Positions 41,403-51,162 of a stretch of 56,095 nt of DNA are shown in pieces (the stretch's first letter is position 1; each line of letters opens with the position of its first letter). The notes beneath the pieces are model-generated. The model made no database searches, had not been told where the DNA came from, and saw only the letters and a program-made list of their open reading frames with translations. Origin of the DNA: Spirochaetaceae bacterium (GTDB lineage: Bacteria > Spirochaetota > Spirochaetia > CADAEX01); contig WQZP01000001.1 in the NCBI GenBank assembly GCA_009780675.1, forward strand, positions 70,327-126,421. The letters are read 5' to 3'. The position numbers were made by a program, and so were the translations under genes.

Positions 41403-42362
41403 TCAGTCTTCATTTCCTTCAAACAATTTTTTTGTACTCCCAATCTGATTAATATCATTTAAATTAAATGGAGTTCTCTGATACACATAATAATTGATCC
41501 AATTTGAAAAAAGAAGGTTTGCATGACTCCTCCAGCTTACAATAGGAGCTTTTGCTGCATCATCATCAGGAAAGTAGTTTTTAGGGACATGAATATCAAT
41601 ACCTTTGTTAATATCTCTTTCATATTCTAGTTTTAGTGTATCTGCATCATACTCTGCATGGCCTGTAATAAAAATGTGCCGCCCCCCTTTGGAGGAAACA
41701 ATATAAACCCCAGCTTCATCAGAGTCTGCGAAGATTTTTAAGTCATCGATTTTCTCTATATCCTCTTTCCGGACTTCTGTATATCTTGAGTGGGGAGCAT
41801 AAAAGTAATCATCATATCCTCTAAGCAATTTTGTATGTTTTACTTTTACTTTATGGCTAAAAACCCCTGATATTTTTTTCCCAACAGGATATTTTGGAAC
41901 TTTATAATGATAGTAAAGACCTGCCTGAGCAGCCCAGCATATGTATAAAGTGGAAAAAACATTACATTTTACCCACTCCATAATTTCTTCAAGTTCATTC
42001 CAATAATCAACGTTCTCAAAATCAAGTTGTTCTACTGGAGCGCCTGTTATGATCATACCATCGAATTTTTCGCCTTTTACATCAGTAAATGTTTTGTAAA
42101 ATTGTTGAAGATGCTCTGCAGATGTATTTTTGCTTTCATGAGTCTCTGTCTGCAAAAGAACAGCCTCGACTTGCAGGGGGGTATTGCTTAAAAGTCTTAA
42201 AATTTGTGTTTCTGTTGTGATTTTTGTTGGCATAAGGTTTAAAATGCCTACACGCATAGGTCTTATGTCCTGATGCAATGCTTTTTCTTCGGTTATTGTA
42301 AAAATATTTTCTTTTTTTAGTATTTCTCTTGCAGGAAGATTATTCGGAATATTTATTGGCAT
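41403..42362 (-). CDS. metA: Homoserine O-acyltransferase MetA (predicted acetyl-CoA type)
   Basis: MetA activates homoserine for methionine synthesis. The 319 residues match the family throughout. The nucleophile is C142 in [16 protein letters not shown]47 is in [14 protein letters not shown], and the His/Glu pair is in FITGHAEYD. Residue 111, which sets acyl-CoA choice, is Glu in [12 protein letters not shown], as in Bacillus-type acetyltransferases; E. coli succinyltransferase has Gly. I therefore infer homoserine O-acetyltransferase activity. An AAGAGGA ribosome site precedes the ATG. No riboswitch is visible upstream. Confidence 0.94.
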   Translation of the reverse strand: MPINIPNNLPAREILKKENIFTITEEKALHQDIRPMRVGILNLMPTKITTETQILRLLSNTPLQVEAVLLQTETHESKNTSAEHLQQFYKTFTDVKGEKFDGMIITGAPVEQLDFENVDYWNELEEIMEWVKCNVFSTLYICWAAQAGLYYHYKVPKYPVGKKISGVFSHKVKVKHTKLLRGYDDYFYAPHSRYTEVRKEDIEKIDDLKIFADSDEAGVYIVSSKGGRHIFITGHAEYDADTLKLEYERDINKGIDIHVPKNYFPDDDAAKAPIVSWRSHANLLFSNWINYYVYQRTPFNLNDINQIGSTKKLFEGNED

Positions 42363-42473
42363 ATCAATCCTCTTGTTAAGTTTTTATACAATATGATATT
42401 ATTGGTCAATGGCTGAAAATAATAAGGTTGCATAAATTTAAACGTTATAATGAAGATAATGGCAGGAATCAAA

Positions 42474-43871
42474 GTGAAAAAAATTATTATATTTTTACTA
42501 ACTCTTTTTATACTGGTTTCATGTGGTAATAGACGCCAATTTATTGAAGAGTTTGAAAGAATAATGGATGAAAAACATGGTGAACAACTTCTGAATGCCC
42601 TAAAAGATCTTGATAAAAGCTTCCCTGGAAAGCTTAGAACTAAAACAAATATCGCAGTAATTTATCTTAGTATGGGAAAACCCGAACAAGCTGAATTATT
42701 TTTTGAAAAAGGGGTCAATGCTGCAAGAAGGAGCAGGGAAAGGGATGAGAAATATACTTTTTTTGCTAATTATTCAGAGTACCTTTTTAGTATAGGAAAT
42801 TATAGCGAGAGTTTAAGAATGGGAATGGCAGCGCTTGGAGCTGAATATTCCGATCCCTCAGGTGTCTCTATTACAATTGCCCAAATTTTTGCCCATGAAA
42901 ATAGACCTAACGATTCTATACTATTTTTTAAAAGAGCATGGAGAGAGATTCCTAATATTTTTACAGATCAGGATATTTATACTTTTTTTTATATTTTAAG
43001 TGTTTCAGAGTATGCAGAAGAGAATATTGCTTTAATGGTTTCAATAATTGAAGAAATGAGGCTTAGAAATCCCGATATACGTGGCTATGGGTTTAAGCAG
43101 GCAGAAATTCTTCATCAGGCAGGAGCGCCTGTTTCTTCTCTTATAGCTACTTTTTCCGAGATGGAATTTTCAAGATTATATACTGCTGCAGATAATGAAA
43201 AAATGCTGGAAGCTATTGATCTTTTGTATGAAAATAATAGAGAGTCATTGCTATCTGTCAGAATAATAGAAGGTTATAGAAATTTTATACTTGAAGAATG
43301 GCATATTGCAGAAACTATCTTTGCAGAAGTAACGCCGGAAACCCCCATGATTTTTTATAACTATTTAAGACTTGCTTCAAGACTTCAGGCAGGGCATGGA
43401 ACAGAAGCAATGCTTACAACTTATCTCCAGCTTGGCAGACACTTTTCAGAACTGCAGGGGTATCATTTTAATTTATGGAATGGTATTAAAAATAGCTCTA
43501 TAAGGCATGATCCTGCTTTTATGGAGGCAATACTTAAAAACTGTATATTGTTATCTCCAGCTTCTGACTATGCAAGATTATCAAGAATTGAATTAGGCAG
43601 GCTTCATGATATACCTCAAGGTGAAAAAATAATTTTACATGATGAGGTTTTACATTATATAAATCTGGTAATAACCAGAGAAGCTACTGTGGATATTCTT
43701 GAGCCTGTAGCTTTAATGCTTGAGATGGAAGAAGACAATATTTTTATAGATGATATAATGCAAGCGCTCCAGGAAGCTGTAAGAGAAAGAAGGATTGGTG
43801 ACTGGTTTAGGAATAGGGCTCAAAGAGGAAATGAAAACATTAGAGCAAGAATTTCTGTTATCTTATCATAA
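42474..43871 (+). CDS. TPR-type lipoprotein
   Basis: A protein of 465 residues. AGGA (42464-42467) and a lipoprotein signal support the GTG at 42474 (VKKIIIFLLTLFILVSCGN, lipobox LVSC); ATGs at 42450 and 42459 are possible. The mature protein is wholly helical with tetratricopeptide-like pairs (AVIYLSMGKPEQAELFFEKG, YSEYLFSIGNYSESLRMGMA). Such scaffolds mediate envelope protein contacts; no catalytic domain is seen. Its nearest neighbours do not explain its partner. Confidence 0.8.
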   Translation: MKKIIIFLLTLFILVSCGNRRQFIEEFERIMDEKHGEQLLNALKDLDKSFPGKLRTKTNIAVIYLSMGKPEQAELFFEKGVNAARRSRERDEKYTFFANYSEYLFSIGNYSESLRMGMAALGAEYSDPSGVSITIAQIFAHENRPNDSILFFKRAWREIPNIFTDQDIYTFFYILSVSEYAEENIALMVSIIEEMRLRNPDIRGYGFKQAEILHQAGAPVSSLIATFSEMEFSRLYTAADNEKMLEAIDLLYENNRESLLSVRIIEGYRNFILEEWHIAETIFAEVTPETPMIFYNYLRLASRLQAGHGTEAMLTTYLQLGRHFSELQGYHFNLWNGIKNSSIRHDPAFMEAILKNCILLSPASDYARLSRIELGRLHDIPQGEKIILHDEVLHYINLVITREATVDILEPVALMLEMEEDNIFIDDIMQALQEAVRERRIGDWFRNRAQRGNENIRARISVILS

Positions 43872-43913
43872 TACAATGGGCTATCCATCATATATGCATA
43901 CCATTAACGACAA

Positions 43914-43947
43914 AAACCAGGACTAATCTGCGGATTTGTCCTGGTTT
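43914..43947. terminator. Bidirectional terminator between convergent genes
   Basis: AAACCAGGAC (43914-43923) and GTCCTGGTTT (43938-43947) form a perfect 10-bp stem, extended inside by AATC/GATT around TGCG. The minus-strand side is followed by TT-rich sequence, the plus side by TTTAATAT. It separates the TPR lipoprotein gene from the acyl-CoA synthetase gene. Confidence 0.85.
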
Positions 43948-43991
43948 AATATCAAAAAACTGCGTTACTCCGTTAGCCCAAAGGGGATTGA

Positions 43992-45890
43992 TTACTTAAA
44001 AAGTTCTTTTATTTGTTTCGCGTAAATTTCATTTACTACAGATCTTCTTATTTTTAAAGAAGGTGTGAGTTCTTTGCCAACTTCAAAAGTCTTTGGTAAA
44101 AGCTTAAATCTAAAAATAGCTTCAAAATGTTTAAATCCATTTTTAGCATTGACTCTATCGATTATCTCTTTTTCAATAAGTTCATTGATTTCAGGTGACA
44201 ATAACAGGTCTTCTTTATCCATGTATGGTATTTCCATTTCTAAAGCTTTTTGTTCAATATACTCAAAGCTTGGCACAATAAGAGCTGCAATAAATTTTTG
44301 GTCTTGCCCAAGCACCATAATCTGCTCAATGTATTCAGACTCAAGGCACTTGTTTTCAATAGGCACAGGTTCTATATTTTCTCCACCAGTAAGGACTATT
44401 GTCTCTTTTGCTCTTCCTATTATTTTAACTTCACGATTTATTGTTGCAACAACAATATCTCCTGTGTTAAGCCAACCATCCTGAAGAACTTTGTCTGTCT
44501 CTTCCTTGTTTTTGTAATAACCTTTCATTACCTGATCGCTTTTAACATAAAGCACCCCTTTTTTCCCATGAGGTACAGGCTTTAATTCTTTATCAAGCAC
44601 TTTAAACTCAACACCCGGAAATAGAGGCCCAACTGTTCCATGAACAGGTCTTTTGTGCTTACAGACAGAAAGTATGGGCGCTGCTTCTGTAAGTCCATAT
44701 CCTTCATTGACTCTAATTCCCATTGCATTAAAAAATTTCCTTACTGCAGGTGGAAGCGCTCCTCCTCCGGAAATTCCTAAAATAAAACGATTCCCAAAAA
44801 GTTTTTTTATCTTTTTATATATGATAACGCGCCCAAGCATTTTCATGGGCCATAGCAATAATATTGGAATTATGGATAAACAAATATCTAAAATACGGAT
44901 CCGTTTATGAAACTGTGGCACAGTTCCTATTAACATTGCGACCAACTCATTATAGAGTTCGCCAATCCAGACAAAATATCTAAAAAGTATTTTTGAAATC
45001 CCTTTCTTTTTCTTAATGTTTCTTAAGATCGCGTTTCTTACCCCTTCCCACACTCTTGGAACAGATATAATCCACTGTGGATTCAGAGCAGCCATATCAG
45101 CTATAAGCACAGACCCTACTGGCTGGGAATATGCTATTCCGCCGCCTGCTTCAATAAAAATATATTCGCATGTTCTTTCAAATGAGTGCCAAATAGGCAA
45201 AATACTTATCATGATTTCTGTGGGTTTTACAAGAAGGTATTTACCGGTAACTCTGTCCAACTGAAATATAAAATTTCTATGTGTAAGAACAACCCCTTTT
45301 GGTGTTCCTGTGGTTCCAGATGTGTAAATCAAAGTAGCAACATCATCCAGATTCCCTTTATCCAGTTCTCTTTCAAATATTTCTTTATCCTGGTTAAGTT
45401 TTTTTTCTCCCAATTCCATAATGTCATAAAAATTAAAAATACTTATATTGCCCTTTTTTTCTTCAACAAGAGAGCTTTCATTATTGTCAAAGATAATAAG
45501 TTTTTCAAGAAGTGGAAGTTGTTCAATATTACTAAGTATTTTTACAGCTATGGCGCTGTTTTCTGCTATTACTGTTTTGCAATCAGCGTGGCCAAGTATC
45601 GATACTATCTCAATTTCTGTTGAGTCAGAGCCTCGCGGAACATCAGCGGCGCCTATACCCATAATAGCAAGATCCGATACGATCCATTCTTTTCTGTTAT
45701 CAGAAATAATCCCTACATGATCTCCTCTTTTTATTCCTGCCTCAAGGAACCCGGCGCCAGCAATTTCTATTCTTTTATAAAAATCCTTATGCAATATTTT
45801 TTCGAATTGGCCTTCTTTGTCTTTTGCATAAAGTGCAATAGAGTCAGGATACTTTAGAGTTGTTTCCTTTATTCTTTTAGTTACTGTCAT
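43992..45890 (-). CDS. Long-chain acyl-CoA synthetase (AMP-forming)
   Basis: This enzyme activates fatty acids with ATP and CoA. The 632 residues include the AMP-binding signature TLIYTSGTTGTPKGVVLTHR, the adenylate motif GYGLTEAAPIL and the hinge DGWLNTGDIVVATINREVKI, with GRAKETIVLTGGENIEP completing the C-terminal domain. It is a peripheral membrane enzyme. The start overlaps fabZ by 4 bases on the minus strand, pairing lipid import with fatty-acid chemistry. Confidence 0.93.
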   Translation of the reverse strand: MTVTKRIKETTLKYPDSIALYAKDKEGQFEKILHKDFYKRIEIAGAGFLEAGIKRGDHVGIISDNRKEWIVSDLAIMGIGAADVPRGSDSTEIEIVSILGHADCKTVIAENSAIAVKILSNIEQLPLLEKLIIFDNNESSLVEEKKGNISIFNFYDIMELGEKKLNQDKEIFERELDKGNLDDVATLIYTSGTTGTPKGVVLTHRNFIFQLDRVTGKYLLVKPTEIMISILPIWHSFERTCEYIFIEAGGGIAYSQPVGSVLIADMAALNPQWIISVPRVWEGVRNAILRNIKKKKGISKILFRYFVWIGELYNELVAMLIGTVPQFHKRIRILDICLSIIPILLLWPMKMLGRVIIYKKIKKLFGNRFILGISGGGALPPAVRKFFNAMGIRVNEGYGLTEAAPILSVCKHKRPVHGTVGPLFPGVEFKVLDKELKPVPHGKKGVLYVKSDQVMKGYYKNKEETDKVLQDGWLNTGDIVVATINREVKIIGRAKETIVLTGGENIEPVPIENKCLESEYIEQIMVLGQDQKFIAALIVPSFEYIEQKALEMEIPYMDKEDLLLSPEINELIEKEIIDRVNAKNGFKHFEAIFRFKLLPKTFEVGKELTPSLKIRRSVVNEIYAKQIKELFK

Positions 45891-46312
45891 TTACTTTCCC
45901 CTGCTTGCACAAGACACAGCCACTCTGCTTCTGCTGCCAGTTCATCGCCAACGTATGCTTTTCCCGATTGTTTTAACATTGCTTTTGATACACGTATATT
46001 TGTTATAACCAGTTTTACTTTATCCCCTGGTTTTACCTGTCTCCGGAATTTTGCCTTATCTACAGTTGCTAAAAAGAAAAGCGCATTTCCAAGCAGTCCT
46101 GACTGGCTTATCCCTGCTCCGCCTGCCTGAGCCATTGTCTCAACAAGAATAACCCCGGGAACTACAGGATACTCAGGGAAATGACCTTTAAAAAAATACT
46201 CTGATGCTGTAAATGTTCTATATGCAATAATTTCTTTTTCATCTGATTTTTCTATTTCATCAACAAAAAGAAAAGGTTCCCTGTGAGGTAATAACTCTTT
46301 AATATCCTTCAT
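45887..46312 (-). CDS. fabZ: 3-hydroxyacyl-ACP dehydratase FabZ-like
   Basis: FabZ dehydrates 3-hydroxyacyl-ACP. The 141 residues from the ATG at 46310-46312 (GGGAGAAT ribosome site) contain the hot-dog helix motif with His in YFFKGHFPEYPVVPGVILVE and Glu in the following VETMAQAGG. A longer start at 46345 would add 11 residues that have no family counterpart. It lies upstream of the acyl-CoA synthetase, with which it is coupled. Confidence 0.88.
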   Translation of the reverse strand: MKDIKELLPHREPFLFVDEIEKSDEKEIIAYRTFTASEYFFKGHFPEYPVVPGVILVETMAQAGGAGISQSGLLGNALFFLATVDKAKFRRQVKPGDKVKLVITNIRVSKAMLKQSGKAYVGDELAAEAEWLCLVQAGESK

Positions 46313-46431
46313 AATAATATTCTCCCTTGCTTCATAATTTATCATGCAAAATAATGTTATATCATTTTATTAGCATTATTTTAATAGATGTCAGTTATTT
46401 TTTTATAATAAGTTTGCTGTGCAATTCTGTT

Positions 46432-46965
46432 TTACATTGATAATTCCCTGAGAATTTTTATAGTTTCACTGGAGCTCCAGTCTCTTGAACCTGTAATAAC
46501 ACCAGCAATTCTCCCTCTTGGATCTATAATATAAGTTGTAGGGATCGACCGCACACTGTATTGAGCTGCGATTTCCCTGTTTTCATCGAGGACAACAGGA
46601 AAGGTATATCCATTTCTTTGAATAAATTCCCTTGCAACTGAGCTATTTTCATCAATATTGACTGCGATTATCATAAAATTGCTATTTGCCATTTCTCTAT
46701 GAAGAGATTCCAATGCAAGCATTTTATTTCTGCATGGAGGGCACCATGTTGCCCAAAATGTAAGCATTATTACTTTACCTTCATGCCTGTGAAGCCTGAC
46801 CCTATTACCATTTAAATCAGGTAAATTAAAATCAAAATAATTAATATCTTCTGTAATTACCTGAAAACCAAGTTTTTGCAGATTTTCTCTAAAAGAATCC
46901 CCTGGAATTTGCATTATAAAAATAAACAATAAAGGGAAAATTACAACCCATAGTTTTTTTTGCAT
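46432..46965 (-). CDS. TlpA-family thioredoxin-like protein
   Basis: A protein of 177 residues. A signal peptide or anchor (LWVVIFPLLFIFIMQIPGD) is followed by a TlpA/ResA fold. The active site is CPPC in LTFWATWCPPCRNKMLAL, with the cis-Pro loop in RSIPTTYIIDPRGRI. Such proteins reduce envelope disulphides, often for cytochrome maturation; no such partner is in this window. It resembles domain 1 of the two-thioredoxin lipoprotein at 18889. Confidence 0.88.
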   Translation of the reverse strand: MQKKLWVVIFPLLFIFIMQIPGDSFRENLQKLGFQVITEDINYFDFNLPDLNGNRVRLHRHEGKVIMLTFWATWCPPCRNKMLALESLHREMANSNFMIIAVNIDENSSVAREFIQRNGYTFPVVLDENREIAAQYSVRSIPTTYIIDPRGRIAGVITGSRDWSSSETIKILRELSM

Positions 46966-47031
46966 AAATCATATACCCCATTTTTTTGTGCATTAATTCA
47001 TAATATTACAATTTTTTTAAACAGTCTATTT

Positions 47032-47691
47032 TTATGTTGCAAAAACAGAGGCGAGTATAACAATAAAATTATATAAAGCGTGCGATATTGCATTTATATG
47101 AATACTTCTATCCCTAAAAAAGATAAAGCATAAAAAAATACTACTGATAAATGAGATTAAAATACCTGCAACACCTTGAGAAACGTGGCAGAGTGCAAAC
47201 ATAGCTGATATTGATATTGCCAACACTGTTTTGCTTGCGCTTTTTTCAAAATAATTGATCAAATATGCTCTAAAAAAGAGTTCTTCCCTATAGCCTGTTA
47301 CAACTGATACTAATAGATAAAGAGGTATAAATTGCTTTGTGCTGGCTATACTTGGAACATTCTGAATAACTCCCATAATCCTAAGTATTAATGCTGCTGA
47401 ATTGACAAAGATAATCAATAAAAATGTATAAATTATTATTAAGATAATTGTTTTTAAAATACGGCTGGTCAGGCCAGGAGCGAAATTATCTTTTAAATTC
47501 CATTTTTTCAGATGAAAAAAATAGAGAATAATCAGGATTTGGGGAATTGAAATGATGATATAATTTATCATCATAGTATCTGAGGCAAAAAAATAGGCCA
47601 TAGCTGTACTGTTTGTAAACACAGCAGGGAAAAAAAGCACTAGATAGAGTAAGAATGGTTCAGAATTGTATAAATAATCTTTAATTTTCAT
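47032..47691 (-). CDS. CPBP-family intramembrane metalloprotease
   Basis: A protein of 219 residues with about six membrane segments. The family motifs are visible: EE-x3-R as EELFFRAYLINYF, F-x3-H as FALCHVSQGVA and the last HxxxN-like NAISHALYNFIVILA. CPBP proteases process prenylated or membrane proteins, or give bacteriocin self-immunity. It is a single gene between two unrelated ones. Confidence 0.85.
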   Translation of the reverse strand: MKIKDYLYNSEPFLLYLVLFFPAVFTNSTAMAYFFASDTMMINYIIISIPQILIILYFFHLKKWNLKDNFAPGLTSRILKTIILIIIYTFLLIIFVNSAALILRIMGVIQNVPSIASTKQFIPLYLLVSVVTGYREELFFRAYLINYFEKSASKTVLAISISAMFALCHVSQGVAGILISFISSIFLCFIFFRDRSIHINAISHALYNFIVILASVFAT

Positions 47692-47836
47692 ATTTTTTTC
47701 TATACATCAAGAGAAAATATTATATAATCTATACATTGTTGGGTGTTTATTTTGGTAATAATAGATGTGAAAACCACCAACAATATAATTGTATTTGTTA
47801 ATACAATATGAACTTTGTATAAATTAAAGATATAAT

Positions 47837-48823
47837 ATGTCAATACTTTTTATTTTTATAATAGTAATTCTGGTAGTTGTTATTGTACTTATTAGAATGT
47901 TTTCAAGCGATAACTTCCCATGGATACAATTTTATGCTCGCGGGCGTGAAAGCGGATTTAGTTTAAATGAAATAAATCTTCTTAGACGGGTAGCGATTGA
48001 AAGTAGTATAAAAGAACCAGTCTCTCTTTTTTGGTCTGTAAAACAGCTTGATAGAGCTTTAAAAAGTATGATTTTGAAATACCGTAGCGGCGCTACCCAT
48101 AATATAAATCAGGCGACTATATCTAAATTTTTTGATTTTAGAAAAAAAATTGAGTTTGAACAGCCTAAATATAAAATAGGAATAACAACAAGCAGAAAAT
48201 TAACAGTAAGACAGGTTATAAAAATAACACTTCCTGGTGTAGGAACTTATACTTCAAGTGTTGTTGAAAATCTTAGAAAATATTTTGCAATAGCATATCC
48301 TTCAGGCCCCAAACTTCCTTTAGGGGTATCATGGGCAGGACAGAAAATAAATATATATTTTTGGCGGCCAGATGATGCTGGCTATGTTTTTGAAACAAGA
48401 ATATTAAATGATTTTATTGACAGCAAAGTTCCCATACTTCATGTGGCACACTCAGATAATCTTGTAAGAAGCCAGAAAAGAGGCTCTGTAAGGGTAGATG
48501 TAAATAAAAATGCATTTCTTTACTCTATTTCTGATGTAGCTAATGAAATAGTGGAAAAATCATCTGGCATAAAATGTATGCTTCTGGATATCTCTGAAGA
48601 TGGGGCAGCAATACTTATAGGCGGAAAAGCACGGGCTGGAATTATGGTAAAAGTTCAAACAAAGCTTTCTGGTGAAGATGTTGTAATGTGCGGTGTTGTT
48701 AGGGGTATTAACTTTAATCAGAATAAAAACCAATCAGTATTGCACCTTAAAGCTAATCCTCCAAGTTTTGTTATGAAAAACAGGATTTTGGGCTTTGTTT
48801 ATGGACTTTTTCTGGATGACTAG
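47837..48823 (+). CDS. PilZ-domain c-di-GMP-binding protein (YcgR-like layout)
   Basis: A protein of 328 residues. An N-terminal membrane segment (FIFIIVILVVVIVLIRMF) is followed by about 190 residues with a charged helical section (SLNEINLLRRVAIESS) and a YcgR_N-like beta domain. The PilZ domain runs from about 210: RSQKRGSVRVDVNKNA (R-x3-R) and LLDISEDGAAILIGGK (D-x-S-x-x-G). Such proteins bind c-di-GMP and in spirochaetes influence motility and virulence. It is the second PilZ protein in the window. Confidence 0.88.
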   Translation: MSILFIFIIVILVVVIVLIRMFSSDNFPWIQFYARGRESGFSLNEINLLRRVAIESSIKEPVSLFWSVKQLDRALKSMILKYRSGATHNINQATISKFFDFRKKIEFEQPKYKIGITTSRKLTVRQVIKITLPGVGTYTSSVVENLRKYFAIAYPSGPKLPLGVSWAGQKINIYFWRPDDAGYVFETRILNDFIDSKVPILHVAHSDNLVRSQKRGSVRVDVNKNAFLYSISDVANEIVEKSSGIKCMLLDISEDGAAILIGGKARAGIMVKVQTKLSGEDVVMCGVVRGINFNQNKNQSVLHLKANPPSFVMKNRILGFVYGLFLDD

Positions 48824-49014
48824 TCAATCTTTGCTAAATTAGCGTTGTTTTAGAAAAGTAGCATAATATTTTTTTATCTCATCAAAATTGAAGTATCTGT
48901 AGAAATTAGTATGTCTCTTAATGTAATAGTCAAAACAGGAGATATATTATCGATCCTATTATCAATTTTGAAAACAATAGAGCAATCAGAACATATTATA
49001 TTGATCTATTAATA

Positions 49015-50304
49015 ATGGTTTTTGTTGTAGTATTTTTTACTTTGCTCTTGCCGTTGCTTAGAAGCCAGCTTCCGCAGCTCCCATTCCCTTCTGATAAAAT
49101 CATATCCATAGAAGGGACTTTGATAGCAGATGCAACACCATTAAGAGGCGGGAGATTTCTTTATAGAATTAAAATTAATTCTGCCACTTCAAATATGAAT
49201 ATGACAGCATCTTCAAAAGGGGCTATCAAGGTAATTTCAAGAGGAGATTCTCTATATAAGGGTTCTTTGGTTAAAGTTGTTAACCCCAGATTTGATGTTG
49301 ATTATAATTACTTGAATATGCTTTTTTTTAACCCATTGCCAATGGTAAATAGCAGAGAAGTTATTTTGCTTAAAGAATCCAAACAAAGTTATTACAGAAA
49401 TAAAGTAGCAAAACCTATTTTCGCAGCAATAGAAAAAATAGATGCAGGCGATGGGCTTGTTTCAGCGTTACTTACGGGCAATAGGATCGACCTGGACCCT
49501 ATGCTTTCAAGGAATATAAGGAAGTCCGGGTGCGCCCATATACTTGCTCTTTCAGGGATGCACCTGGGAATAATAACAATGTTTGTACTGTTTTTATTTA
49601 GAAAAATTGTAGGGGGGAAAAAGGCAATAATAGCAGCTTTTGTATTTAATTTTTTCTTTGCGCTTTTTGCAGGGATGTCTGTGCCTCTTTTGCGCTCATT
49701 TATTTTTTTTAGTATTATTAATTTTGCAAAAATAACAGGCAGGGTTGTTGATATTGACAAGTTGTTTGTTCTGAGTTATGCGATAACTGTTCTCCTTGCG
49801 CCTGATGAGGCAGGTGACCTTTCTTTCCACTATTCGTTTTTGGCAATGGCAGGCATAATATTTTATTGCCCTTATTTGTATCGTGTTTTTCTTGGGATTG
49901 CGCCACCTGTGCTGGCGAGTCAACTTGCATTTACTATTGCTGCCCAGTTACCTACATTGGTTTTATCTTCTATTGTGTTTGGTGAACTATATTCTTCGGG
50001 AATTGTTGCTTCTATTATTATATCTTTTCTTGTAACAATATTTATGCTTACTGCTTTTCCAGGTGTAATAATTATCCTTTTTACAGATATTCCGGTTGTC
50101 CCTATATCTTTTTTAATAAAAATGCTTTCATCTTTGATCCACCGCTGTGCTGCTTTTTTTGCAAGCTTTCCTGTTTTTAAGCCAAATTCTATTGCTATTT
50201 TTATATTAATTATTATTAACTTTTCTGTTATATTATTGGTTATGTTCCCATATTTGAAAAATGAAAAATATAAAATATTAAATTTCTGTAAAAGGTTTAA
50301 ATGA
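49015..50304 (+). CDS. ComEC/Rec2-family membrane protein
   Basis: A 429-residue protein. The N-terminal half has one membrane segment, a periplasmic OB-fold-like region (SIEGTLIADATPLRGGRFLY) and the competence domain motif RKSGCAHILALSGMHLGIIT. The rest is a polytopic membrane domain (about eight segments). The C-terminal metallo-beta-lactamase domain of full ComEC is absent. The frame stays open upstream to 48922 without an ATG, GTG or TTG. The ATG at 49015 gives a start inside the first helix, so the true start is unsure. It imports single-stranded DNA in competent species. Confidence 0.87.
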   Translation: MVFVVVFFTLLLPLLRSQLPQLPFPSDKIISIEGTLIADATPLRGGRFLYRIKINSATSNMNMTASSKGAIKVISRGDSLYKGSLVKVVNPRFDVDYNYLNMLFFNPLPMVNSREVILLKESKQSYYRNKVAKPIFAAIEKIDAGDGLVSALLTGNRIDLDPMLSRNIRKSGCAHILALSGMHLGIITMFVLFLFRKIVGGKKAIIAAFVFNFFFALFAGMSVPLLRSFIFFSIINFAKITGRVVDIDKLFVLSYAITVLLAPDEAGDLSFHYSFLAMAGIIFYCPYLYRVFLGIAPPVLASQLAFTIAAQLPTLVLSSIVFGELYSSGIVASIIISFLVTIFMLTAFPGVIIILFTDIPVVPISFLIKMLSSLIHRCAAFFASFPVFKPNSIAIFILIIINFSVILLVMFPYLKNEKYKILNFCKRFK

Positions 50305-51143
50305 ATTATAATTCTCAAAAAAGTATACAAGATATTCTTTCAAAACATAATCTTGCTCCCCAAAAAAAGTTTGGACAAAACTTTCTTATATCTAAAGAGG
50401 TAAGGGAATATATCTTATCTGTTATTGATATAAATCCGGGTTTGGATATATGGGAAATTGGTCCTGGCTTGGGCAACATGACAGCTCTTATACTTGAAAA
50501 ACTAAAAACCGGAAAATTATCTGTTTTTGAAATCGATAAGGGGTTTATAGAGATCTTAAAAGAGTTTTTTGGCAGCAGGATCGAGGTAGTAGAGGGAGAT
50601 TTTGTTAAAACATGGAAAAAGTATAAAACACTTTCCAAAGCAAACTCGCACCCTGCCAGGATTTTTGGGAATTTGCCTTATAATTCAGCTTCTGCGATTA
50701 TTGCATCTCTTATCGAAGAAAATTGTGTGCCAGAGAAAATGGTTTTTACTGTGCAAAAAGAGGCAGCGCAAAGAATAGCTGCAAAGCCTGGAACAAAAGA
50801 TTACTCTTCTTTTTCTGTTCTCTGTCAGGTTGCGTGCGATATAAAAATCGAGACAGATATAAAAGGGGGAGCATTTTTTCCTGTGCCAGATGTGACTTCT
50901 TCTCTAATATCAATGACCCCTCATTCCAGGTACCCCATAGTAAAAGACAAAAAAGAGTTTTCGCAATTTCTTAGAACTCTTTTTAAAGCAAGAAGAAAGA
51001 CAATATTAAACAATCTAAAAACTCTAAATATCGAAGCAATAACAGATATACTGCACGAAGAAAATATTTCGCCTGGCATAAGGGCAGAAAAGCTGACTGT
51101 ATCTCAACTGGTATCACTTTTTGAAAAAATCAATAAGGTTTGA
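50301..51143 (+). CDS. rsmA: 16S rRNA dimethyladenosine methyltransferase RsmA (KsgA)
   Basis: RsmA dimethylates two adenines near the 3' end of 16S rRNA. The 280 residues show KKFGQNFLISKEVREYI, SAM motif IWEIGPGLGNMTALILEKL, the catalytic RIFGNLPYNSASAI (NLPY) and FKARRKTILNNLKTL. The ATG overlaps the comEC stop (ATGA). Confidence 0.96.
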   Translation: MNYNSQKSIQDILSKHNLAPQKKFGQNFLISKEVREYILSVIDINPGLDIWEIGPGLGNMTALILEKLKTGKLSVFEIDKGFIEILKEFFGSRIEVVEGDFVKTWKKYKTLSKANSHPARIFGNLPYNSASAIIASLIEENCVPEKMVFTVQKEAAQRIAAKPGTKDYSSFSVLCQVACDIKIETDIKGGAFFPVPDVTSSLISMTPHSRYPIVKDKKEFSQFLRTLFKARRKTILNNLKTLNIEAITDILHEENISPGIRAEKLTVSQLVSLFEKINKV

Positions 51144-51162
51144 TTGATGTATACAATTAAAA

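Noticed and set aside
42363-42450. SAM riboswitch upstream of metA
   Set aside because: The 88-base AT-rich gap is too short and shows no kink-turn or conserved stems.
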